From Stagnihabitans sp039932095 (GTDB lineage Bacteria > Pseudomonadota > Alphaproteobacteria > Rhodobacterales > Rhodobacteraceae): a stretch of DNA of 26,195 nt. Below are positions 7,610-14,816 of the stretch, in pieces (the first letter of the stretch is position 1; each line of letters opens with the position of its first letter). A program made the translations under genes and the position numbers. The stretch lies in contig JBDTQR010000037.1 of NCBI GenBank assembly GCA_039932095.1, positions 1-26,195 of the forward strand, read 5' to 3'. The notes beneath the pieces are model-generated. The model was not told where the DNA came from, did no database searches, and worked only from the letters and a program-made list of their open reading frames with translations.

Positions 7610-10349
7610 TGCAGCTGCCAAGACCGGCGTGAGCTTTGTTCTGAACGGCGCGCCGGTGCGGATGCTGCCGGAACCGGGCGAGCGGTTGTCTCAGGCCCTG
7701 CGCGAACGGGTGGGGGCACGCGAGGTCAAGGTCGGGTGCAACACCGGCGATTGCGGGGCCTGTTCGGTCCTGGTCGATGGCGCGGTAGTCTGCGCCTGTC
7801 TGATGGCTGCGCATCAGGCCGAGGGCAAGCGGGTGGAAACGGTGCGCGGGCTTATCGCAACGGTCCCTGTCGCCAAGGCACTGCTGGAAAGTTTTCAGGA
7901 TCATCAGGCCGCGCAATGCGGGATATGCACGCCGGGGATGATGGTCTCGGCCGTGGCGCTGCTGCGTGAAGTGCCGCGTCCTGATGCCACGCAGGTGCAG
8001 GATGCGTTGGGCGGCGTTCTTTGCCGCTGCACCGGCTATCGCAAGATCATCGACGCGGTGGTGGCTGCGGGAGCCGGGACCGCGCCTCAACTTGCCGTAG
8101 GGGGTGTTGGCAGCGCCATGCGGCGACTGGACGGTCTGGCCAAAGTGAACGGGACCGAGGCGTTCGGTGATGACGTGGCCCCGGCGGGGGCACTGGTGGT
8201 CAAGGTGATCCGCTCTCCCCATCCCCGCGCCGCCTTTCACTTTGGTGATCTGCAGGGCTGGCTCGCCGCCCGGCCCGATATTGCCTGCGTTCTGACCGCG
8301 AAGGATGTGCCGGGCCGCAACGCCTTTGGCGTGATACCCGCCTTTGTCGACCAACCTGTCTTTGCAGAAACCGAGGCGCGTTTTCGCGGTGAAGCTGTCG
8401 CCGCCGTGGTCGGCTCCGCCGAAGCAATGGCGGTTTTTGATCCGGCCAGTTTCCCGGTAACCTGGACCGTGCTGCCTGCTGTAGAGACGGTGGCCGCCGC
8501 GCTGAACGCCGATGCACCGCGGCTGCATGCCGACCGCGTGGGCAATATCATGTGTGGCGGTTTCGTACGGCACGGCGATGCGGAGAGCGCCCTGAGCCAT
8601 GCCGATGTGGTGGTCGAAGGTCGTTTCGAAAGCGGCTTCGTCGAACATGCCTATATTGAACCGGAAGCTGGTTTCGCGCAGATCGTGGGCGACCGGTTGG
8701 AGATTCATGCCTGCACTCAGGCGCCGGTGATGGACCTGCATTCCATGGCGGAGGTTCTGGCGATGGACCGCAGCGCCATCCGTATCGTGCCGACGGCGGT
8801 CGGCGGCGGTTTTGGCTCCAAGCTGGATATCTCGCTGCAGCCCTATGTGGCGCTTGGCGCGCTGAAAACTGGCAGGCCGGTGCGGATGACCTATTTGCGC
8901 AGGGAATCCATGCAGTCGACCACCAAACGCCATCCGTCCGAAATCCATATGTCGGTAGGGGCCACACGGGACGGCAAGCTTTCGGGAATGCGGTTTCACG
9001 GCGATTTCAACACCGGGGCCTATGCCTCTTGGGGGCCAACGGTGGCCAACCGGGTGCCGGTCCATGCGTCGGGCCCCTATCTGGTGCCGGACTATCTGGC
9101 GCAGTCACGGGCGATCCATACCAACTGCCCATCGTCCGGCGCATTCCGCGGCTTTGGCGTGCCACAATCGGCCATCGCGCAGGAAAGCCTGTTCGATGAA
9201 CTGGCGGACAGGCTGGGGATGGACGCTTTGGATTTTCGCCTGCTGAACGCGCTGGAGAACGGTCAGCCGACAGTCTGCGGTCAGGTCTTTGCCCAAGGCG
9301 TCGGGATCAAGGCCTGTCTTTCGGCACTCCGCCCGGCTTGGCTGAGCGCCAAGGCCGAGATTGCAGCGTTCAATGCCGCTCATGGCGTTCTGAAACGCGG
9401 TGTCGGGCTGTCGGCGGGGTGGTATGGCTGCGGCAATACCTCGCTGCCCAATCCGTCGACCATCAAGGCCGGGCTGCGCGCCGACGGCGCGGTGGTGCTG
9501 CATCAGGGCGCGACCGACATCGGCCAGGGGTCAAATACCGTGATTGCCCAGATATTTGCCACGGCGCTCGGGGCCCCGGTTGACACCTTGCAACTGGTGG
9601 GTCCCGATACCGATACTACGCCGGATGCCGGCAAGACCTCGGCCTCACGCCAGACCTTCGTGTCGGGCAATGCGGCGCGTCTCAGCGGGTTGGAACTGCG
9701 GCGGATGATCCTGTCACGTTGCAATGCGGCCTCTGACGCCACCTTGCGCTTCATGCCGGGTGCAATTGTGGTCACCGATGCGGCAGGTTCCCATCGGGTG
9801 GACCTGACCCTGCTGCCCGTCGACACCGAGGGTTACGTCCTGCGCGCCGAGGAAAGCTATGATCCGCCGACCCGCCCGCTGGATGCCGACGGTCAAGGCG
9901 CGCCCTATGCCCAGTTCGGCTACGCCGCCCATCTGGTGGTGGTCGAGGTCGATGTGAAGCTGGGCCTTGTTCGCCCCCTGCATTTTACCGCCGCGCATGA
10001 TGTGGGCCGCGCGATCAACCCGCTGCTGGTCGAGGGACAAGTGCAGGGCGGGATTGCGCAGGGCCTCGGCATGGCGCTGATGGAGGAATACCTGCCGGGC
10101 CGGACCGAGAACCTGCACGACTATCTGATCCCGACATTCGGGGACATCCCGCCCATCGACACCATCATCATCGAGGAACCAGATGCTCACGGCCCTTACG
10201 GTGCCAAGGGACTGGGTGAGCATGTGCTGATCCCGACCGCCCCCGCCATTCTTAACGCGATCCGCCATGCGACCGGGGTTGCCATGCACCGCGTGCCCGT
10301 CACACCCGCGCGGCTGCGTGCCGCCTTGAAGGAAGCCGGATATGAATGA
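7602..10349 (+). CDS. Fused [2Fe-2S]-molybdopterin subunit of a xanthine-dehydrogenase-family hydroxylase
   Basis: A 915-residue fusion of the small Fe-S subunit and the large molybdopterin subunit, as in aldehyde oxidoreductases of the xanthine oxidase family. The plant-type [2Fe-2S] site uses C46, C51, C54 and C66 (GCNTGDCGAC); the helical [2Fe-2S] site uses C106, C109, C141 and C143 (CGICTPG and CRCTGYRK). The Mo domains begin near residue 170 and include GGGFGSK, the AFRGFGVPQ segment, and near the C-terminus KGLGEHVLIP, where E873 fits the catalytic glutamate. ATG follows AAAGGAGAG and overlaps the FAD gene by 8 bp. Likely role: first hydroxylation of a pyridine-type ring, nicotinate being the best guess from the downstream reductase and divergent enamidase. 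E. barkeri nicotinate dehydrogenase instead splits its Mo subunit in two. No XdhC-type Mo-cofactor chaperone gene is in view. Confidence 0.9.
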   Translation: MDSAAAKTGVSFVLNGAPVRMLPEPGERLSQALRERVGAREVKVGCNTGDCGACSVLVDGAVVCACLMAAHQAEGKRVETVRGLIATVPVAKALLESFQDHQAAQCGICTPGMMVSAVALLREVPRPDATQVQDALGGVLCRCTGYRKIIDAVVAAGAGTAPQLAVGGVGSAMRRLDGLAKVNGTEAFGDDVAPAGALVVKVIRSPHPRAAFHFGDLQGWLAARPDIACVLTAKDVPGRNAFGVIPAFVDQPVFAETEARFRGEAVAAVVGSAEAMAVFDPASFPVTWTVLPAVETVAAALNADAPRLHADRVGNIMCGGFVRHGDAESALSHADVVVEGRFESGFVEHAYIEPEAGFAQIVGDRLEIHACTQAPVMDLHSMAEVLAMDRSAIRIVPTAVGGGFGSKLDISLQPYVALGALKTGRPVRMTYLRRESMQSTTKRHPSEIHMSVGATRDGKLSGMRFHGDFNTGAYASWGPTVANRVPVHASGPYLVPDYLAQSRAIHTNCPSSGAFRGFGVPQSAIAQESLFDELADRLGMDALDFRLLNALENGQPTVCGQVFAQGVGIKACLSALRPAWLSAKAEIAAFNAAHGVLKRGVGLSAGWYGCGNTSLPNPSTIKAGLRADGAVVLHQGATDIGQGSNTVIAQIFATALGAPVDTLQLVGPDTDTTPDAGKTSASRQTFVSGNAARLSGLELRRMILSRCNAASDATLRFMPGAIVVTDAAGSHRVDLTLLPVDTEGYVLRAEESYDPPTRPLDADGQGAPYAQFGYAAHLVVVEVDVKLGLVRPLHFTAAHDVGRAINPLLVEGQVQGGIAQGLGMALMEEYLPGRTENLHDYLIPTFGDIPPIDTIIIEEPDAHGPYGAKGLGEHVLIPTAPAILNAIRHATGVAMHRVPVTPARLRAALKEAGYE

Positions 10350-11817
10350 AACCGTATCGCCGGAAATCGGGCCGGAAAAGATCCGCTGCGATGCCTGCCC
10401 GGTGATGTGCTACATCGCCGAGGGCCGCGCCGGGGCCTGTGACCGCTATGCCAATCATGCGGGCGAACTGGTTCGGCTAGATCCTCTGACCGTGCTGCAA
10501 TCAGGTGCCACGGCCGTGCCGTTTCTGGAAGGCGAGCCGGAGGACTGGGATGGCGATCTGATCAAGGGCAACCGGCCCTTCATAACCGCGGTCGGCGCGG
10601 GCACCACCTATCCCGACTACAAACCCGCCCCTTTCATCGTCAGCCAGAAGGTCGCGGGCGTCGATATGGTGACGGTCGTGACCGAAGGGATCTTCAGCTA
10701 TTGTGGCGTCAAGGTGAAGATCGACACCGACCGCCATCTGGGGGCCGAACGCGCTTTGGTCCGGGTTGACGGCGAGGTCATCGGCCATGTGATGACTGGC
10801 GAATATGGCTCGGCGATGCTGTCACTGGGCGGAGTTTTGCACCTGACCGGCGGGTCAAAGAAGGAAGGCCGCATCACCTGCGAGGCGCTGATGAAGCTGT
10901 GCAACCGCGAGGCGGTCGAGGTGACGGTGGATGACGGTGCCACGGTGGTCATTCAGGCAGGTCAGCCGCCGATTATCAACGGGGTGCCGGAAAAGCTGAT
11001 GCGGGTCGGCTGCGGTTCAGCCACCATCGGCATGTTCGCCAAGCAATGGGTAGGACATGTCGACGAGGTGGTGGTGGTCGATGACCATATCACCGGGGTC
11101 CTGTCCGAACATCAGGCTGGCAAGCTTCTGGACGTGCCGCCAACCGGTATCCGGATGAATGGCCGCCGCTCCACCCCCGGGCGGTATTTTCAGGTGGCAC
11201 ATCCCGGTACCGGCTGGGGTGGGACCGATGTGGAAGACCCGCTGACCATTCTGAAACCGTTCGACGCCAAGGTGGCCTGGCCTGGCCTGAGGATGCTGAT
11301 GGTGTCGACCACTGGCGAGCAATGGGCATATTACCAGTTGGATGAAAGCCTGAAGCCGGTGCCGGCCGAGGCGCCTGACAGCGTGCGTGCTTCGGCTGAG
11401 CGGATCGCCGAGAACTGCGAGCCGTCAATCTGTTCGGTGCTGTTCATGGGCGGGGCGGGTGGGTCGCTGCGGGCCGGGGTCACCTCCAACCCGGTCCGGC
11501 TGACCCAATCGGTCAAGACGGCGCTGACACGGGTGTCTTGCGGCGGGGCCGCGGCCTATGTCTGGCCCGGCGGTGGGATCACGGTGATGGCGGATGTGAT
11601 GCAGATGCCGATGAGCGCCTTTGGCTACGTGCCGACCCCCGCTCTGGTCGCCCCCATCGAGTTTACCCTGCGGCTGTCGGACTATGCGGCTTTGGGCGGC
11701 CATGTCGATCATGTTCGGCCGGTCGCCTCGGTGCTGACACCCGCGATCCGCAGGGTGGAGCATGGTGACAGCGGCAACCCGAATGATGCCCGCAACTTCC
11801 CATGGGGCCGGACGTGA
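10342..11817 (+). CDS. hnr: 6-hydroxynicotinate reductase-like Fe-S flavoprotein
   Basis: A 491-residue protein recognised as the 6-hydroxynicotinate reductase family, which reduces 6-hydroxynicotinate to 1,4,5,6-tetrahydro-6-oxonicotinate. The N-terminus carries a ferredoxin-like CxxCxxxCx9C set (C16, C19, C23, C33) suited to a [4Fe-4S] cluster. Further cysteines at 121, 180, 187, 224, 359, 364 and 400 could serve other clusters. The E. barkeri enzyme is reported to hold one [2Fe-2S], two [4Fe-4S] and a covalent flavin. An SGAT motif at residues 54-57 (LQSGATAVPF) resembles the core of ApbE flavinylation sites but lacks their leading Asp. The ATG overlaps the Mo-subunit stop by 8 bp, and the next gene overlaps this one. 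Ring reduction needs low-potential electrons; no dedicated ferredoxin gene is seen. Family call good, exact substrate inferred. Confidence 0.82.
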   Translation: MNETVSPEIGPEKIRCDACPVMCYIAEGRAGACDRYANHAGELVRLDPLTVLQSGATAVPFLEGEPEDWDGDLIKGNRPFITAVGAGTTYPDYKPAPFIVSQKVAGVDMVTVVTEGIFSYCGVKVKIDTDRHLGAERALVRVDGEVIGHVMTGEYGSAMLSLGGVLHLTGGSKKEGRITCEALMKLCNREAVEVTVDDGATVVIQAGQPPIINGVPEKLMRVGCGSATIGMFAKQWVGHVDEVVVVDDHITGVLSEHQAGKLLDVPPTGIRMNGRRSTPGRYFQVAHPGTGWGGTDVEDPLTILKPFDAKVAWPGLRMLMVSTTGEQWAYYQLDESLKPVPAEAPDSVRASAERIAENCEPSICSVLFMGGAGGSLRAGVTSNPVRLTQSVKTALTRVSCGGAAAYVWPGGGITVMADVMQMPMSAFGYVPTPALVAPIEFTLRLSDYAALGGHVDHVRPVASVLTPAIRRVEHGDSGNPNDARNFPWGRT

Positions 11818-12665
11818 CCGGACCCGTCGCCCGCCTTCTGCCTGACGGCGAAAGGCTGCATTTGCAGCATGGACCGATTGACCTGATCATCGGGGCAGAT
11901 GGCGACCGTGACACGGCCTGCCGCGCAGCTTGGCAAAGGTTCCGCACCATTCTGGACGAGCTGGTGGCCGAACTGCCGTTGCTGCGCCGCGAGGTTGGCG
12001 AAGTCCCGCTAGGACCGACCGCCCGACGCATGACCCGCGCCACCCTGCCCCATGCGTCGGTTTTCGTCACGCCGATGGCTTCTGTCGCGGGATCGGTGGC
12101 CGAAGAGGTGCTGGCGGCGATGACAAAAGCCACGCCACTCAGCCGCGCCTATGTGAACAATGGCGGCGATATCGCCTTTCATCTGGCACAGGGCGCGCGG
12201 TTCCGGATGGCCATCGCCGGGCTGGATGACGCCGATTTGGGGCGGGTCGATGTCGGGTATGGCGACGCGGCGCGCGGCATTGCTACCAGCGGTCAGGGTG
12301 GGCGCAGTCTGTCGATGGGCATCGCGGGGGCGGTGACGGTTCTGGCCCGCTCGGCGTCTGAGGCAGATGTGGCCGCCACTCTTATCGCCAATGCCGTCGA
12401 TCTGCCGGGTCACCCCGCCATCACACGTACCCCCGCCAACCGTCTGCAGCCCGACAGCGACCTTGGCGCGCGTCTGGTCGTCAGCCATGTCGGCCCACTG
12501 ACCCAAGCCGAAACGGCCAGGGCGCTTGACCGGGGCGAGGCTGCAGCCCAAGCCATTTGCGCCCGGGGTCTTGCACTCTCTTGCGCGCTGTTCCTCAATG
12601 GGCAATCGCGCCTATGCGGCCAGCCTCAAGGCCTTTTCCTCGACAGGAGCCCCGCCCATGCCTGA
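11814..12665 (+). CDS. UPF0280 family protein, ApbE-like fold
   Basis: A 283-residue protein of the uncharacterised UPF0280 family. Segments recall ApbE FMN transferases: YVNNGGDI at 113-120, RGIATSGQ at 154-161, and AVTVLARSASEADVAATL at 173-190, like the VTV..A....AD..AT stretch of ApbE. The HxxDPxTG segment of ApbE is not evident, so activity may differ. I prefer the GTG at 11814, which forms a GTGA overlap with the reductase stop and has GGGGCCGG upstream; an ATG at 11802 would add four residues and has no ribosome site. Its place directly after a reductase expected to contain covalent flavin suggests flavin attachment or cofactor maturation. That is inference. The 3' end overlaps the next gene by 8 bp. 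Confidence 0.82.
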   Translation: MTGPVARLLPDGERLHLQHGPIDLIIGADGDRDTACRAAWQRFRTILDELVAELPLLRREVGEVPLGPTARRMTRATLPHASVFVTPMASVAGSVAEEVLAAMTKATPLSRAYVNNGGDIAFHLAQGARFRMAIAGLDDADLGRVDVGYGDAARGIATSGQGGRSLSMGIAGAVTVLARSASEADVAATLIANAVDLPGHPAITRTPANRLQPDSDLGARLVVSHVGPLTQAETARALDRGEAAAQAICARGLALSCALFLNGQSRLCGQPQGLFLDRSPAHA

Positions 12666-13242
12666 CGTCATCCCCCGCAAGATCGCCACGGCGGTTGAAG
12701 AGATTTTCCATGAGGGTGGCCCGGTCTCATCCAACCCACCCCGCCGCGCGGCCATTCTGGCCGTCATCGCTAACCCCTTCGCCGGGCGCTATGTCGAAGA
12801 TATCCAGCCGTTCATGGAGGACCTGAAACCGCTTGGCCTGATGATGGCCAAGCGGCTGCTGGCCGTGCTCGGCGGCGATCCTGCCACGATCGAGGGTTAT
12901 GGCAAGGGCATCATCGTCGGCTCTGCCGGAGAGTTGGAGCATGGTGCGCTGTGGCATGCGCCGGGCGGCTATGCGATGCGGGAAATTCTTGGCGATGCCA
13001 AGGCCATCGTGCCCTCGGCCAAGAAGGTCGGCGGCGTCGGGGCGCGGCTCGATGTGCCGGTGACACATATCAATGCCGCCTATGTCCGCAGCCATTTTGA
13101 CTCGATGGAAGTGGGGCTGAACGATTCCCCGCGGGCGGGTGAGATGGTGGTGGTGCTGGTGATGACCACCGGGCCGAGGGTCCACGCCCGGGCCGGCGGT
13201 CTGGCCGCTGCCGATGTCAAAGGGGAGGATGGCTTGAGATGA
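12658..13242 (+). CDS. AA_synth family protein, copy 1
   Basis: A 194-residue protein of the 'amino acid synthesis' (AA_synth, PF06684-type) family, whose biochemical role is not established despite the name. Landmarks: ANPFAGRYVED (about 38-48), GSAGELEHGA (about 88-97), VPSAKK (about 118-123), AAYVRSHFD (about 139-147) and a closing KGEDGLR. The polar set E-L-E-H and S-KK recurs in copy 2 and could be catalytic. The start at 12658 has AGGAG about ten bases upstream and overlaps the UPF0280 stop by 8 bp; the stop overlaps copy 2 in an ATGA junction. The operon position after hydroxylase and reductase suggests a downstream step or an accessory role in ring catabolism. No signal peptide or membrane segment. 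Confidence 0.82.
   Translation: MPDVIPRKIATAVEEIFHEGGPVSSNPPRRAAILAVIANPFAGRYVEDIQPFMEDLKPLGLMMAKRLLAVLGGDPATIEGYGKGIIVGSAGELEHGALWHAPGGYAMREILGDAKAIVPSAKKVGGVGARLDVPVTHINAAYVRSHFDSMEVGLNDSPRAGEMVVVLVMTTGPRVHARAGGLAAADVKGEDGLR
13073..13100 (+). repeat. 28-bp exact repeat shared by the AA_synth pair (first copy)
   Basis: Identical to 13654-13681, offset 581 bp, the same as the offset between the two gene starts. It encodes the AAYVRSHFD block. The surrounding codons have diverged much more, so this may mark strong constraint or a small gene-conversion tract. Confidence 0.6.
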
Positions 13243-13823
13243 GCGCCGATATCCGCAAGATCGCCGTCTGGGTCGAGGAAATTCACAGCGAGGCCGGACG
13301 TCCGGTGGTCCCGCCGACCCGCAAGGCCGTGGCGGTGGCTGTCATCGTCAACCCGTTTGCCGGCCGCTATGTCGAGGACCTGACGCCGCTGATGGACATT
13401 GGCGCGGACCTCGGGGCTTTGCTGGGGCAACGCTGCGTGGCCGCCTTGGGTATCGCCCCGGACCAGGCGCAAAGCTATGGCAAGGCGGCGATGGTCGGCG
13501 AGGCGGGCGAGTTGGAACATGCCGCCGCCCTTCTGCACCCCAAGCTTGGCGCGCCGCTCAGGGTTGCGGTCGGCGGAGGGGCAGCCTTGGTGCCGTCATC
13601 CAAGAAGATGGGCGGACCGGGGCAGGTGCTGGATGTGCCTTTGGGCCACAAGGATGCCGCCTATGTCCGCAGCCATTTTGATGGCATCGAGGTCCGGCTG
13701 AACGATGCCCCCCGTGCCGGTGAGATCATGGTGGCCGTCGCCGTCACCGACAGCGGTCGCCCGCTGGCTCGAGTCGGCGGCCTGACCCATGATCAGGCTG
13801 AAGGCAAGGACGGCTTGCGTTAG
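13239..13823 (+). CDS. AA_synth family protein, copy 2
   Basis: A 194-residue paralogue of the preceding gene, equal in length and roughly half identical by eye, with the same blocks: NPFAGRYVED, AGELEHAA, VPSSKK, AAYVRSHFD, LNDAPRAGE and a KDGLR end. It starts in an ATGA overlap with copy 1, so the pair should be made in equal amounts, consistent with a hetero-oligomer. A 28-bp identical stretch is shared at the same codons (13073-13100 and 13654-13681). It is the last gene of the heterocycle operon, which ends before the GC hairpins at 13871-13943. Function unknown; a hydrolytic or isomerising step on the ring-reduced intermediate would fit but is not shown. Confidence 0.82.
   Translation: MSADIRKIAVWVEEIHSEAGRPVVPPTRKAVAVAVIVNPFAGRYVEDLTPLMDIGADLGALLGQRCVAALGIAPDQAQSYGKAAMVGEAGELEHAAALLHPKLGAPLRVAVGGGAALVPSSKKMGGPGQVLDVPLGHKDAAYVRSHFDGIEVRLNDAPRAGEIMVAVAVTDSGRPLARVGGLTHDQAEGKDGLR
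13654..13681 (+). repeat. 28-bp exact repeat shared by the AA_synth pair (second copy)
   Basis: Second copy of the repeat at 13073-13100, in register with it in the paralogous reading frame (AAYVRSHFD). Confidence 0.6.
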
Positions 13824-13870
13824 GCCGTGATGGGTCTTGCTCAAGACAGCCTCTCCCCACACAGCACGCC

Positions 13871-13891
13871 GCCCCGGACCTGATCCGGGGC
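13871..13891. terminator. GC hairpin 1 between convergent operons
   Basis: GCCCCGGA-CCTGA-TCCGGGGC is a perfect 8-bp stem with a 5-base loop. The sequence resembles a palindromic repeat common in alphaproteobacterial intergenic DNA. It lies 48 bases past the AA_synth copy 2 stop and probably acts as a bidirectional terminator or 3' mRNA protector. No T-run follows. Confidence 0.6.
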
Positions 13892-13923
13892 CCGAGCCTT
13901 GCGGGTGAGCCCCGATCCTCGAG

Positions 13924-13943
13924 GCCCCGGCCTCCGCCGGGGC
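13924..13943. terminator. GC hairpin 2 between convergent operons
   Basis: GCCCCGGC-CTCC-GCCGGGGC is a perfect 8-bp stem with a 4-base loop, 53 bases after the start of hairpin 1. Together they form a BIME-like pair between two convergent operons. The spacing to the SDR stop at 13997 also suits termination of the leftward operon. Confidence 0.6.
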
Positions 13944-13996
13944 AACGCGGGAAGCGGGCGCAGGAAGGCACCGATCCCATCCATGGTCATCCCGCA

Positions 13997-14806
13997 CTAA
14001 CTGGGAAACAGCGTCAGACCGCCATCAACGCACAGCACCTGACCATTGATGAATTTCGCCTCGTCCGAGGTCAGGAACGCCACCGCGTCGGCAATCTCGC
14101 CCGGTTCGGCATAGCGCACCAGTGATGCCTTGTCAGAGTTCATCATCTCGGCATCGACCTGACGGGTCGCCTGAAAGCGCGAGGTCTTGGATGGCCCGGG
14201 CGCCACGCAGTTCACTCTGACGCCATGCTGCTGCAGCTCCTTGGCCAGACACCGCGAATAATGTGCCACGGCGGCCTTGAGGATCGCATAGATCGCACCT
14301 TCCGAGACGCCAAACTGTCCGGCGACCGAGCCAATGTTGACCACGATCCCGGCCTTGCGGTCACGCATCGGCGGGATGAAGGCCTTGCAGACGGTGATTG
14401 TGCCGATCAGGTTGTTGTTGGTCAGCGCCTGCACATCCTCCAGCGGGATATCAAGCGCATTGTTGGGCACCGGTTTGCCGCCCGCCGCCCCGATGTCGCC
14501 ACCGGCACAGTTCACCAAAATATCGACTTGACCCATCTCGGCGTCGATCTTGGCCTTCATGGCGGCGACCGCCGCTGCATCACCGATATTGCCGGTCACG
14601 GCGAGCGTCTTGACGCCGAATTGCGCGAAGGCCTGTTCAACTTCGCCCAGATGCGCGCCCTCGCTATATTGCGACGGAGCGTCCCAGGTCCGGTCGTGCA
14701 GGATGATATTGGCGCCGCGCGTCGCCAGGCGTTCGGCCATCTGCCGCCCGAGGCCGCGACCCGAGCCGGTGACGAGGGCGGTCTTGCCGCTGAGAGGTTT
14801 GGACAT
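13997..14806 (-). CDS. Short-chain dehydrogenase/reductase, last gene of the sugar operon
   Basis: A classical SDR of 269 residues. The Rossmann motif TGSGRGLG is at 13-20, NCAGG at 99-103, and the catalytic N131, S160, Y173 and K177 are all present (NIGS and YAILK). An insert near 40-55 (after LHDR) is longer than in the simplest members. It should oxidise or reduce a hydroxyl or keto group with NAD(P)(H). The start at 14806 has AGGAG nine bases upstream and lies 10 bp after the TIM-barrel gene. With the second SDR and the isomerase it probably forms an oxidative route for an imported sugar or polyol. The substrate cannot be named from the sequence. Confidence 0.88.
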   Translation of the reverse strand: MSKPLSGKTALVTGSGRGLGRQMAERLATRGANIILHDRTWDAPSQYSEGAHLGEVEQAFAQFGVKTLAVTGNIGDAAAVAAMKAKIDAEMGQVDILVNCAGGDIGAAGGKPVPNNALDIPLEDVQALTNNNLIGTITVCKAFIPPMRDRKAGIVVNIGSVAGQFGVSEGAIYAILKAAVAHYSRCLAKELQQHGVRVNCVAPGPSKTSRFQATRQVDAEMMNSDKASLVRYAEPGEIADAVAFLTSDEAKFINGQVLCVDGGLTLFPS

Positions 14807-14816
14807 GGGCGGGCTC

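Noticed and set aside
7503..9065. Open frame of 520 codons on the minus strand
   Set aside because: It is antisense to the Fe-S/molybdopterin gene, whose motifs are unmistakable. The antisense translation is rich in His, Arg and Gly with no domain, a typical shadow in GC-rich DNA.
10933..10950. DDGAT at residues 198-201 region of the reductase as the flavin site
   Set aside because: It has acidic residues and GAT but lacks the Ser/Thr before Gly seen in ApbE target motifs. SGAT at residues 54-57 is the better candidate.
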